From Burhinus oedicnemus (lineage: Eukaryota > Chordata > Aves > Charadriiformes > Burhinidae): 64,000 nucleotides of DNA. The position numbers and the translations under genes were made by a program. Below the pieces are notes generated by a model that was given only the letters and a program-made list of their open reading frames with translations, ran no database searches and had not been told where the DNA came from. The DNA is taken from assembly GCA_008921705.1 (NCBI GenBank), contig VFFE01007257.1, forward strand, positions 3,067,903 through 3,131,902, read 5' to 3'. This document shows positions 1 through 11,243 of the stretch, piece after piece. Numbering within the stretch: the first letter of the stretch is position 1; each line of letters begins with the position of its first letter.

Positions 1-51
1 AAGACAGACATAGCAGTCCAAAAAAGGCTTAACAGTCCAACAGTGCCAGGC

Positions 52-213
52 TCACTTCCTGGCTGTCTTTCTTTTGATGGTTGTAGATGGGGACCGTGTC
101 TCTTGCTGTGAGGTAGGCTGCACATGAAGTCCAACAGCAACCAGTCGTAACAGATACTTCAAGGACTGCTGTATTTCATCACAAGCTCCTAAAGAGCTGA
201 TCACCCTGACAGT
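52..213 (-). CDS. Candidate terminal exon, gene unknown
   Basis: On the minus strand an acceptor with a good pyrimidine tract (TCATTTCCTCCTCGTACAG) is followed by 54 codons including a TGA stop at 54-52. The text includes VISSLGACDEIQQSLKYLLR and ends in a basic tail KRKTARK. GC content is clearly above the flanks. The gene would continue to the right on the minus strand. However, the nearest exon candidates on that side (1037-1120, 1957-1997) do not deliver the phase needed for this frame, so either another exon lies between or the segment is 3' untranslated. I do not recognise the protein. Confidence 0.25.
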   Translation of the reverse strand, partial: TVRVISSLGACDEIQQSLKYLLRLVAVGLHVQPTSQQETRSPSTTIKRKTARK

Positions 214-1036
214 CTGTACGAGGAGGAAATGAGAAATTACTTACAGACCAGATTATTTATTTTTCATTCTTATATTTGCCTTGCTCTCCTCCCACCGTTT
301 GCAGATTCACAAAAATATATCAGAAAGGATCATTTGGGGTGGGGACCAGAAACTTGTTTCTTTTCATTCACTGGGTTCTTCTCACTCTTTCATCTCTGAC
401 AAAAAACAAAGATGCAATAGAAGTCGAGAGTGCTGGAATAGCTATAAAACTTGGGAAAAATCTTTTCTACAACTGAAGATTGTTTTTATTCCTTTAATGG
501 TACACTTAGTCACAAGGGCTTTTCAAACATGTATGAAACCTAAAACAATAATAAGTATCTAAAAAGATGCCCTAGTTTTAAAGACTGAGCACAGAAAGCT
601 CTCAAGCTAAATATCCAATCACTTGTTTAGGGTATAAGGACTTCCAAATAACTTGTATTTTTGCTGGGTTTTGTTCTCATTAACACTGAGGAATATCAGT
701 TCCATGGCATAAGAGGGAACTAGCGAAAAAAGATACACATAGCTTTAGAGAGGAAAAATAAAACTGTGATACAGGGTCTGGTATTCCACATACAAATGTG
801 GGATATGCACATCCAAAAGCCATCAATTTTGTGGTGAGGTTCTTGAATAGAATAACCGAATTATGCCTGTTATAAGTGGTTTGATTTTTTTTTTCTTTAA
901 AGTTTTCCACTTTCTCCTGTGCTTGATTTTTCTGCACTAACTATATTGGTTTAACAGATCCTAGACTAAAAGCACATTCAGTTAACTGAACGTAAAATAC
1001 CCTCCCATGCATCAGCGTTTCACTATCACCTCATAC

Positions 1037-1120
1037 CTAAATAGAACTAGAAGATCTTGAACATTCAGGAGAAGACCAGGATGACTCAAACAGATGAAGC
1101 AGACCAATGCAGGGGTCCAG
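1037..1120 (-). ncRNA. Candidate exon of a minus-strand transcript
   Basis: An 84-base segment with acceptor GGGGACTTTGGTTTTTTAG on its right and donor GTATGAGGTG on its left. One frame is open across it (WTPALVCFICLSHPG, then LLLNVQDLLVLF), hydrophobic in character. This frame joins the open frame of the 41-base exon candidate at 1957-1997 through an Asn codon. Because no single frame stays open through all the left-edge exon candidates, a non-coding transcript is at least as likely as a protein gene. Confidence 0.2.
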
Positions 1121-1956
1121 CTAAAAAACCAAAGTCCCCCAGGTCCTCTGGAATATAGTTTGCAAACAAGTTCAGCAGAGAACATGAAAAAGTATAGTCT
1201 CTGCTGATCTCTTTTCTGTTCCATACATCTGTAAAACATTTTCTTTTTTTTTTATTTTTCTGTTTCATTATTTTCTTATTTTTACACAGTGTATCAGATG
1301 CTCAGATCATGTGGTCCAAGTTTACAACAGTTGTATATCTGATCCACAGTGCTGACATCATCAATAAAGTCTGTTCAGGTTGCTGTGATTTGTATCTCTT
1401 GCCAGGAGATTATATTCTAAAATCATTCATATAAAAATTTGAAAACAGATGCAAGAAAACTGTTCTCACGCTCAACATCTCGTATTAACCTAGAACAAAG
1501 ACATAGTTTAGAACAAATTCTGTTTGAATTACTATCTTCACCCACGATTAAACTGAGTTTCTATTAAAAATACTGTAAAAAGTACGGTTTCAAAGCTAAG
1601 CCTACACAATACATTTTTGTCCTGTTTTACCTCAAACCAGGACATTTGTCTTTTGGGAGAGGTCTCTTTTGATACAGAATTTTTAACACACTGTAGTCCC
1701 AGTGGCTGCTCTAATGACAGCACCTTCACAGAGGTCAGTATCTTACCAATCTGGCAGAATTATCTAGTCAACTCCCTAGGAGCTATTAGTAAAAAACAAA
1801 ACCAAACCAAACCAAACGCAAACATACCATTTCTTCTCCATCCCTCCTCAAAAAGCAAGCTTTTTTACTGTGTAGACCATAAAGAACACAGTTTTCTGAT
1901 TTAAAAACCCTGCGTCTTTGAGAGAGAAAATATTTATGAAAGTATTTCTCACTTAC

Positions 1957-1997
1957 TTGTAAAAATCATGACAAACGAGGAACAGATGTGGGACAGA
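1957..1997 (-). ncRNA. Candidate 41-base micro-exon
   Basis: This segment has the strongest splice signals in the left part of the window: acceptor TGCTTTCTTCTTCCCCTACCAG and donor GTAAGTGAG. In the frame that fits the exon at 1037-1120 it reads SVPHLFLVCHDFY. Exons this short occur but are uncommon, and chance pairs of good splice sites this close together are expected in 64 kb. Confidence 0.22.
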
Positions 1998-2466
1998 CTG
2001 GTAGGGGAAGAAGAAAGCAGAATGGACCTTTATATACTTGTCACTGTAATTACAGCTTTATGACACAAGCTCTCAAGCACTAAGTTACAGTGGTCATATT
2101 TTAATGGAAAAGCATATAACCGGGGTTTTTTTTGTGTGTGCATGCTCTGCACATAAACAGAAGTACTTTTTAACAGCAATATTCCCACAAGAGCTAATTG
2201 CCTCTGATTATTGAAGAGGGTAGTGCTTTTTTTCCCCAACACAAAGAAGAGGAAATTTTAATACTAGTCCATGTACCTGACTGTGTGCACAAACACACAA
2301 AATACATAAACCCAGTAGATGTACTAAATGACTTCGTGGTTAAGATGTCTTTGTTGACTGACTTCATACTGTTATCACTTGAAGCAAGAAGTATGACCAA
2401 ATGTAACCAGGGTCAGACTAAATCCTGTGCTCTTAACTGGTTATCTTAAGCAAAATGCAACACTAC

Positions 2467-2537
2467 CTTTTAATGTTTGCTGTGTCTTGGACACAAAGTC
2501 TATGTTGTTTAGGTTCACAGAAGAGTTTCCGGTGCTC
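2467..2537 (-). ncRNA. Candidate 71-base exon
   Basis: A segment with acceptor GAATTTATGTCTGCAG and donor GTAGTGTTGC on the minus strand. Two frames are open; the more protein-like reads STGNSSVNLNNIDFVSKTQQ. Neither leads into the open frame of the candidates further left: one meets a stop in the 41-base exon and the other in the 84-base exon. It is listed as part of a possible spliced transcript whose coding status is unclear. Confidence 0.18.
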
Positions 2538-5500
2538 CTGCAGACATAAATTCATCTTGTAAACACACATATTAAAAAGAGCCTAAATAGTACTCTTAAC
2601 TTACAAGGTAGAAAATAGCTGAATCCCTCTAACTGAACGAATAAGACGCATTTCTTAAGACCTTGCCAATAATTTCTAGTTTGCAATGATTTCTGCAAAT
2701 GGAATCTCTGTAATATTAATTATTTAAAGAAAGTTGGGTTAAGAACCCTTTTTGCAGGATAAGATTCATAATATGTAACATGTAATATTAGGAGATTCAA
2801 AATGAATTCAGTAGATAAAATGAAGGTTTACGTGAACAAAGTGTTGACATCCAATGTGCCTCAAGCTTTTAGTACAAAATAAGATTAAACTGGTACATTA
2901 CTACAATGCAAAGCATTAATGCTGAGCCTGGTCTATAAGAAGCCAAAATTCTAGTGAAGCTCATGGTCATGTAAACTACCATTTTGTCGGCTATATATAA
3001 TAAGCTTCTTTAAGACTGAAGGCAATTGAAATATTTAGTTACTGCCAAAACACTAGGATGGCCAACAGTAATTGCAAAGTGTTCCCAGAAAGTGGAAAGG
3101 AAGAACCAGGTTTGGAACGGATATACAATCCCAAGGCAATTAGATGATTTTGGCCTCAACAGCCCATTATGCCCAACTCAATTCATAAGCCATGAATTTA
3201 GACTGTCTGCAACCTTTGTGCCAGTGCAGCACAAAGGCTCAGGGACAACACACTGATCATTTACATGCTATTATTACACAATATCTGGGCTAAACAAGCC
3301 AGTACTGAGTGTCAATTTTTCCATCCCTACCAAGTCTGAGGGGTATGCTAGTGACAGAACATGCACAGATATAATTTGCAGAAGTAGCAAGAAGCAAGCT
3401 TTCCAGAGGAAAGGGAGGATACCTGGTTGTCACAAAGTCTCATTCAGGAAGAGATGATCTCTAATTGCTTAGGATCCATAAGAACAATTGCCTACCTAGA
3501 AGTTAGAGAAGCTCTTGCCACATTTTATATTCTAGCCCCATGTATGAGCTTCCTTGGGCAGAGCGTGCCTTCCAACAGTGGAAACTGCAGCAACAGCCTT
3601 GAGAGTGCCATGTTTATTATCCCTTTTCTCCTGCCCATCATGGATCTGTTGAGACCTATACCAGCCACAGTACTAGCAGTTTCTGGATGGCCCCCAAACC
3701 TGCATTCGTTAACCCAGTTTGAGTACTGTAAAGCCTTTTAATTTTCTGGGAAGCTGGGAAACATGATTCTCACAAGCTTTCCAAACTGCTTCCCTCCTTT
3801 TCTCTGCATAAAGCCAGAAAAAAATCCTTCGCTGTGCCAAAGGAAAGAAGAGGAGCAACCCACCAACAGGGAACATCAGTCCTTCCTCCCTCCATCTTTC
3901 CTGCTGCTCTGTTGCTATTGCACAGATCTGGGATCAGTAGAATTACAGCGGTTTCACACTTGCTATTTTGTCTAATACCAATGAAGATGGCATTAATGCT
4001 ATAAAACTACTGCTATCATGCTAGGCTGACCTCCGTACCTCTCTGGAGGAAGGAACTTTAATATACTTCTTACTCTTAAGCCACAGCTCATCTTTGAACT
4101 TCTTACACTGCATTAGTTTACAGTACATTGTGCAAATTCCAACCAATAATATTCAACGCCACTTCTTGATGAGGATTAGTATTTACACATGACTTCGCAA
4201 TTAGATTCAGCGGCAAACAGAACTGAGATAAAGAAGTACTCTACTCAGACAGCAAATACAGAAAATTCAGTCACCCTGTATCAACATACGCTAGCACAAA
4301 GGATGCAACCAGAGCCAACAAATCACCTCCAATCCCATGTACTGTTTAAAGATTTATGATAAAGCAACCCACACTGGCTGCCTCGTACTCAATGTCATCA
4401 AGTAGAATGCAGTCTCCAGTACACAGCAAGCAATTTACAGAGATAATTGAATTATACTAAGTCCAACATCAACTATGACAAAATACAAGTCTTTAAAGTA
4501 CACTGAGCCTATTTTCAATTTTTGTTTCTTAAAGAGCTACAACTGTCTTATTACCAAAACAAATTTCCTACCAGATTCTGAAAAACTGAGTAGAATTTTA
4601 AGGAAAATAAAACCTCTTTGTTGCACAGTAGTGTTCAGGTGCTCTGAACATCAAACATGCATCACTTTCTCAACAGTTCAAATGCGAACATTTGTAGTTT
4701 TCTATACTTTCAGGCTACGCCAATCTTCCTTGTTTAATTGCCTTAGAACACACATCAAACGTGATTGAATGAGAAGGATAAGCCTTTCCTTTTTGAGGAA
4801 AGATTTGTTCTAAATTCTATTGAACAGGAAACTAAACCGATATGAAATGTTTCCCTTCACATCCCAATCTAGGTATCAACCACACTGAGCAAACAGATTG
4901 TGTTCTATCATCTGTTTTATTGTCTCTTTGTGTACAAGCACCATTGTTATCGACAGGGCACATTCCTCAAGTCTCTGCAACATCACAGCCTCACAACCAT
5001 TTGATCTACAGGTATAATTACGACAAAATATGAGAGGGTTAATATATTTGTCAGGCAGAGAGGGAATGTGGAAAACAAACCCAACTGGAAAATGATAGAA
5101 TATCACTGAGTGTCTTCTGCATTTATTATTATGCTTTAATCCTACCAAGTAAATACCTGTATTATATTCCATTTACTGAAAGCAGAATTGCAATTTGTAC
5201 ACATATATCGCAAACTAATATAAAACAGGATTTTATTATCACTTGAAATTGAGACAGGTATTTTGGATTTAACTCTAAACAAGTCCCGCTAGATACATTT
5301 AATGCATCTGAGCTGAAAAATATTAATTGCCATAAATACTAAAAATTATTTTTTTCACTCTGAAAAATGGCAGGTAAATGATTTGCTAAGCAGACCAAGA
5401 GGTTAAGAAAGTTTGTCTTACACCTGTATGACAAAAGCAAGAGACATGTCTTCATGCATTTTCCCAAACTAATACATGCCCAATCACAATAATTTAGAGG

Positions 5501-6810
5501 AGGAAAATTTACAAGAGATTTTCTTTTAAGAGGCTACTTCTGTAATCCACTGAACAGAATGAGAATTTCTCCACTGAGATCAGAGGACTCTAAATCTAGC
5601 AGAATACATTAAAAAAACCTTCTCTGCAATATGTTCAATCGTTGGAAGGGAATATGCCTACCTCTACTTTTTACTATGCCAATAATACGTTCTTTTATTT
5701 TGAACAGACTGGACTTCAGTAAGATTGAGCCAAAAAGCAGTAGAGTCACCTTTCTGAATTACTACCTAAGTGTACAGAATATCAGTTATAGCAAATATTT
5801 CGTAACTATCACTTGTACTGATATATAAATGACAAAGATGAAAATGCATCAAACAATCTGAGCTCAGGCAGGGAGTCAATCAAAAAAAGCTTATGCTAGG
5901 ATGTATAAAAAAATATTGCATAAGCAATCTGCAATAAAATTAAGCATTTTTATTTGTTTCTGGGCTTCCACACAACATTGTTCTCTCTTCTTACAAATAA
6001 TAATGAATTCCAATATAGGGGTTTTTTTGAAAAGTGCATGTGTCCCTTCTATCTTCCCCTGCTGTGACTTTTGTTGCATATGGCCATGATGCCCTTAATT
6101 TTTAAGAGAAATTATCTCTGAATAAAATGAATGAGAATGGGATACTCTGCACAGAAACTACTTTAGATGAAAATGCATGATTACAATTCTACTGACAGTT
6201 GTTTCATTATATCAGGTTTGTGTTTATTGCTTGTCTTAAAGAACAGGGCCATTTACTTTTTATAGTTTACTTTTAAACTTTGCATTGATGTACAAATAAT
6301 ATTAGATATAGTTGATTCCACTTATCAAAAGTGCAATTCTCTTAACAGCTGGTTTGGCATTTTTTATACTGTGATGTTTAGTAAAGAGAAGCTTTAGGGT
6401 CCGCATTCATCTAAGTGGAATTGATCTGTAGGCAACAGTAAATGTAAAGGCATAGTAAACACTTCTGCTGTTCATTCTTCAAAGATAAAATATTTGCCCA
6501 GGTGGAATCTTGTAACAAACAATTCTGAGCACATGCACTGAATAAAAAATAAATAGACATAGAAGAAGGTAGGTCACTTCAAACATCTGATGTTCTATCT
6601 TTAAAGTTCTATGGTACCGAGTCCTAGCTGTTATGAAGAGGAAGATAAACTAAGTTAAGAAAGCGTTATGAAAAGTGCAGCCAGTTAGGGGAGGAGAGAG
6701 GGAAGCCTAGGAAGCAGTAACATTTACTTCATGGAACCTCCACCTTCTAAAGACACCTATCACTATCACTTCATTAGACCAACCAACACGTTCATAATCG
6801 TTGCTATGTA

Positions 6811-6857
6811 TTACACACACATGCACACACTCACGTATGTATATGTGTGTGTATATA
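6811..6857 (+). repeat. CA/TG dinucleotide-rich, near-palindromic tract
   Basis: ACACACACATGCACACACTC is followed by GTATGTATATGTGTGTGTAT. The CA-rich left half and TG-rich right half are roughly inverted copies, so the tract can fold on itself or adopt alternating purine-pyrimidine structure. It is short and imperfect. Confidence 0.75.
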
Positions 6858-9839
6858 GCATATTTACATGCAAAAGAAGTTCACTTAATACTCTTAGATT
6901 GTGTACTATTTAATTTTTTGCTGTATTTATTATTAAGATAAAAAAAGTTTGTACTTGCTGAAACAAGACTACTAACCTCTATTTGTTACATGTTGTTTAC
7001 ATTGGGGAAATTATTTTCTTTAGGTAACCATTTCCTGATTTTCTCTTTTTTTTTTTCCCCCTATAATCCCAAATGATGCATATTAGACCTGAAAGGCACA
7101 TGTTATGGGGCTGCATCTGGCTTTGCAATACGTTTAGGTTTTATTCTCCATACAAATTTTTCCTTAGTGTAGAAGGGCAAGAATAGGAACGGCTTCCCTT
7201 GGAAGGCACTTAAAATTTTCTAGCTTGGTTCAGTGTACAAGGAACACTGAGTACAAAAGGAGTTCACTTTCCCCAAAGGCACAAAGTACGACAGTTATAA
7301 TTGTTACCTAATTTCAGCTTTCTTTGACCTCTTCTCAAACTAATAAATGGAGATGAGGAGTAGCCCATAGGCATCAGCTCTTTAGCTTCCGCTTTCTTTC
7401 AAAAGGACAAAGCCATTCCGGGAGTTTCAGCTGCCTATCACAGTCACATTAACCGCTCAAGTGTAGAGGGTTAGCTCCTTGCCACCAGACAACAATCAGA
7501 GCCCAAATATGAATCACAAGCACGCTCTTGACCCCTTGAACCTGAGATTTCATAGCGTACTGTTTGTCTTGAGAATAGGAATTATAAAATGACTTACTAG
7601 ATAATTACAGCTTGAGAAGAAACGTGTTAAAAGCACAAGCTGTTTAAAGACAAAAACCCTACTTGAATTCACAAATAACTTATTTACTGTAAATGCTTCT
7701 GCTCTAATCAGTAAGCATATTAGAAATCAATGTTGGAACACTGAAAATATTTTACCCAAGAGATGGAAAATTCCTGGGACAGCTCAAGACTGCAGAATAA
7801 ATCTTCCAGCTAACGAAGGACCATCATAAATCTTTCCACACTTCACTTAGTTGTTCAAGAAACATCTGTTGATAGTGCCACAAGCAGCAAGTACGGGACT
7901 GTGTAAACACATGTGCTTCTTGCAAACCCTTTTGCAAAGCAGAACTGTGTCTTTGGAGTTATGCTGATCATTATTTTCCCAGTAAGTTTGTGTATATTTG
8001 TTTTTCCACAAACACATCCCATATGAAACAGCAATTCAAAATGAAGTTATTTGCCTTAACATGCTTCTCCCCTAAAGAGCAAACTCCGTGGCGGTTGTTA
8101 ATTGTGATGCTTAACGCACCTGTAAAGCAAAAGACAAGGAGATACTACAGTGAGAATCTGAGAACTGCCAGTGCCCTGATCACCATCATTTCAAAACAAA
8201 CCAGGAGCTCATCCCTGCGAGGCAGTTAGGAGTGCGTGCTACATTACTGGTACCTGTAATACAACAAATCTTGTCTAAATAGAAGATATTAGGCAACAGA
8301 GCTGAAGATGCAGCATTTTTCTTCAGCACCAGTTTTACTGGAATATTTGGAATATATAGTTTCACAAATACACAGATATTACAACAAACAGTGATGGAAG
8401 AAAAAATATTATATAGGTAGGATGCTAACAGTTTTATACACTTGTTTTTAACATGTTAAGTAATGTGTAATGCAATTTTTCATATTCATTTTAGGATATT
8501 CAAATACAGAACACTAAAACTTGTCAGTCAGAGAATACCTGATTTTTCCTCATTACGTGGAGTTTTTAATGAGAAACTTTCACTGCAGTTTTAGGGACAT
8601 TCTTCAAGACCAAACTATTTCTTTCTCTAACACTCAGATATTCTTGTTGTGGACTTGTAAAACCCAAAGTCTTACTTCAGTATGGGACCTTAAAAAAGCA
8701 AAAGGGTAAAAGGTTTGATGAAAATTAAGTATATCTGTGGAAAAACAATTGTATTTCTACAGAATACTGCCAACACTCCCCCTGCGCCTCCCCGCCACAT
8801 AAAATTAATTCAGGAATAACCCAGCTCCGCTTTTGCTTTCATGAGCAGCAACCAAAATTTTAAGTAAATTCATTGAAGTATCTCCCTTATAAAACAGATA
8901 CCTGAGCTGATGGAAACTGTTCAGTACTTTACTTAAAAATATGAATGTCTTTGCATTTCTTTGCTACATCTTTTTGTGTTACATCCTGCAGTTCAGAATC
9001 CATGCATTTGTAAGATCAAGAATCATAGGTGGTCTAATTTAGAACAGTCTTAACTACGAATATAGCTTTCAGTAGAGCTAAACAAGGTTGTTCTTTCTGA
9101 ACAAATTTATCACTTCAAACTCCCTATCACAGATATAAAATGAACTGAACAGTAAAATGTAATATACTTTACCTACACACCACTAAGTTTAGCAGCTTAA
9201 CGGGATTTTTCATTAAACTTCTACTCATTTTGTAAACTTAGTAGGAGTATTCAAAACACATGCTTTTGAAAGGAAAAAACAAAAGGAAAATTTATGGCCT
9301 TTGGAAGAAGGGGCAGGCCATGCAGAAGGACTACAAAGATGTTGTGAGGCTATGTAGAGAGAAAATCAGAAGGGCCAAAGCCCAACTAGAACTTAACCTG
9401 GCTTCTTATGTTAAAGACAATTAAAAAAGTTTCTATAAATACATATTAGCAATAAAAGGAGGCCTAAGGAGAATCTCCATTCTCTAGTAGATGGGAGTGG
9501 AAACATAGTGACAAAGGAGGAGGATAAGGCTGAGGTACTTAGTGCCTTCTTTGCGTCAGTCTTTAACAGTAAGACCAGTTGCACCCTGAGTACCCAGCTC
9601 CCTGAGCTCCCAGCCCCCTGAGCTAGACAGTGGCAGGGAGCAGAATGAAGCCCCCATAATCCAAGGGGAAACAGTGAGTGACCTGCTACACCACTTAGAC
9701 ACACACAAGTCTATGAGACCAGATGGGATCCACCCAAGGGTACTGAGGGAGCTGGTGGAAGTGCTCACCAAGCCACTTTCCACCATGTCAGCAGTCCTGG
9801 CTAACCGGGGAGGTCCCAGTTGGCTAGAGGTTAGCAAAT

Positions 9840-10667
9840 GTGACACCCATCCACAAGAAGGGCTGGAAGGAGGATCCAGGGAATTACAGGCCTGTCAGTC
9901 TGACCTCAGTGCCCAGGAAGGTTATGGAGCAGATCATCCTGAGTGCCATTATCGGGCACATGCAGGACAACCAGGTGATCAGCCCCAGTCAGCAGGGGTT
10001 CATGAAAGGCAGGTCCTGCTTGACTAACCTGATCTCCTTCTATGATAAGGTGACCCACTTAGTGGACCAGGGAAAGGCTGTGAATGCTGTCTACCTGGAC
10101 TTCAGTAAAGCCTTAGACATGGTTTCCCACAGCATTCTCCTGGAGAAACTGGCTGCTCATGGCTTAGATGGGCATACTCTTTCCTGGGTCAAAAACTGGC
10201 TGGAAGGCTGGGCCCAAAGAGTGGTCATGAATGGTGTTAAATGCAGTTGGTGGCCACTCACAAGTGCTGTTCCCCAGGGCTCGGTATTGGGGATGGTTCT
10301 GTTTAATATCTTTATCAACGGCATGGACGAGGTGATCGAGTGCACCTTCAGTAAGTTTTCAGACAACACCAAGTTGGGCAGGAGTGTTTGTCTGCTTGAG
10401 GATAGGATGGCCCTACAGAGGGATCTGGACAGGCTGGATCGATGGGCTGAGGCCAATGGTGTGAGGTTCAACAAGGCCAAGTGCCGGGTCCTGCACGTGG
10501 GTCACAACAACCCCATGCAGTGCTACAGGCTTGGGGAAGAGTGGCTGGAAAGATGCCTGGTACAAAAAGGACCTGGGGGTGTTGGTCGACAGCCAGCTGA
10601 ATATGAGCCAGCACCATGTCCAGGTGGCCAAGAAGGCCACCAGCTTCCTGGCTTGTATCAGGAATAG
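9840..10667 (+). pseudogene. CR1 ORF2 reverse transcriptase, core open segment
   Basis: This is the longest uninterrupted coding remnant in the window, about 275 codons, and covers RT fingers and palm. In order it shows the [10 protein letters not shown] region, [14 protein letters not shown], motif [10 protein letters not shown], the PQGSVLG motif B, the altered FSDN box and the [11 protein letters not shown] thumb-side helix. The last ~45 residues are out of frame: the true CR1 frame resumes as [14 protein letters not shown] in the next frame from about 10565, and again in the third frame from 10775 ([20 protein letters not shown]). The intact family protein would copy CR1 RNA at the target site. 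Here the frameshifts and the altered catalytic box make it a pseudogene. The open length reflects a fairly young insertion and not selection. Confidence 0.93.
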
Positions 10668-11152
10668 CATGGTCAGCAGGACTAGTGAAGTGATCATGCC
10701 CCTGTACTCAGCACTGGTGAGGCCCCACCTTGAACTGTGTTTAGTTTTGGGCCCCTCACTACACAAAAGACATTGTGGTGCTGGAGCATGTCCAGAGAAG
10801 GGCAACAAAGCTGGTGAGGGGTCTGGAGCACAAGTCTTATGAGGAGCAGCTGAGGGAACTGGGGTTGTTTAGTCTGGAGGAAAGAAGGCTGAGGGGAGAC
10901 CTTATTCCTCTCTACAACTACCTGAAAGAAGGTTGCAGCAAGGTGGGTGTCGGTCTCTTCTCCCAAGTAACAAGCAACAGCACGAGAGGAAATAGCCTCA
11001 AGATGTGCCAGGGGAGGTTTAGATTGGATATTAGGAAAAATTTCTTCATGGAAAGGGTTATCAAACATTGAAACAGGCTGCCCAGGGAAGTGGTGGAATC
11101 ACCATCCCTGGAGGTATTTAAAAGATGTGTAGACGTGGTGCTGAGGGACATG

Positions 11153-11243
11153 GTTTAGTGGTAACTTGGCAGTGTTAGGTTTATGGTTGGACTCGATGAT
11201 CTTAAAGGTCTCTTCCAACCTAGGTGATTCTATGATTCTATGA
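11153..11243 (+). repeat. CR1 3' end with ATTCTATG tail
   Basis: The untranslated 3' terminus of the CR1 copy above. It contains GGTTGGACTCGATGATCTTA, then a TTCCAACCT block, and ends in two ATTCTATG units. This is the segment the CR1 RT recognises when it starts reverse transcription. The short tails at 52386-52477 and 63937-64000 (reverse) match this same subfamily end, so they probably share a source lineage. Confidence 0.93.

Larger units (their letters stand above)
214..9269. other. AT-rich single-copy DNA, intron or intergenic
   Basis: Apart from the exon candidates listed, I see no recognisable gene, RNA or transposon. Dense stop codons occur in all frames and ORFs rarely exceed 100 codons. 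A 48-codon minus-strand ORF behind a strong acceptor (7971-8119) is discussed in the findings. Confidence 0.6.
9270..11243 (+). mobile_element. CR1 LINE, 5'-truncated, reverse transcriptase broken
   Basis: A CR1-family non-LTR retrotransposon copy. It begins in the linker between the endonuclease and reverse transcriptase (RT) domains (WKKGQ-like stretch at about 9302) and runs to the 3' tail, where ATTCTATG occurs twice before 11243. Translated RT signatures are clear: [10 protein letters not shown] near 9880, motif [10 protein letters not shown] at 10092-10118 and motif B PQGSVLG at 10272-10292. The polymerase box reads FSDN at 10356-10367 where CR1 normally has FADD, so a catalytic Asp is replaced by Asn. 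The frame shifts at about 9850, 10520 and 10770, and stops occur upstream near 9421. The ORF1 and endonuclease regions are absent, which is usual for 5'-truncated CR1 copies. This copy cannot move by itself. ORFs on the opposite strand here are shadows. Confidence 0.96.

Noticed and set aside
3427..3741. 104-codon plus-strand ORF
   Set aside because: No domain, and splice-bounded versions on either strand contain stops.
7308..7639. Micro-exon-like segments of 32 and 42 bases on the minus strand (7308-7339, 7598-7639)
   Set aside because: Splice consensus is good, but segments this short are open in some frame by chance, and similar ones can be found every few kilobases.
10157..10808. Minus-strand ORFs of 107-131 codons
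   Set aside because: They are antisense shadows of the CR1 reverse-transcriptase region.
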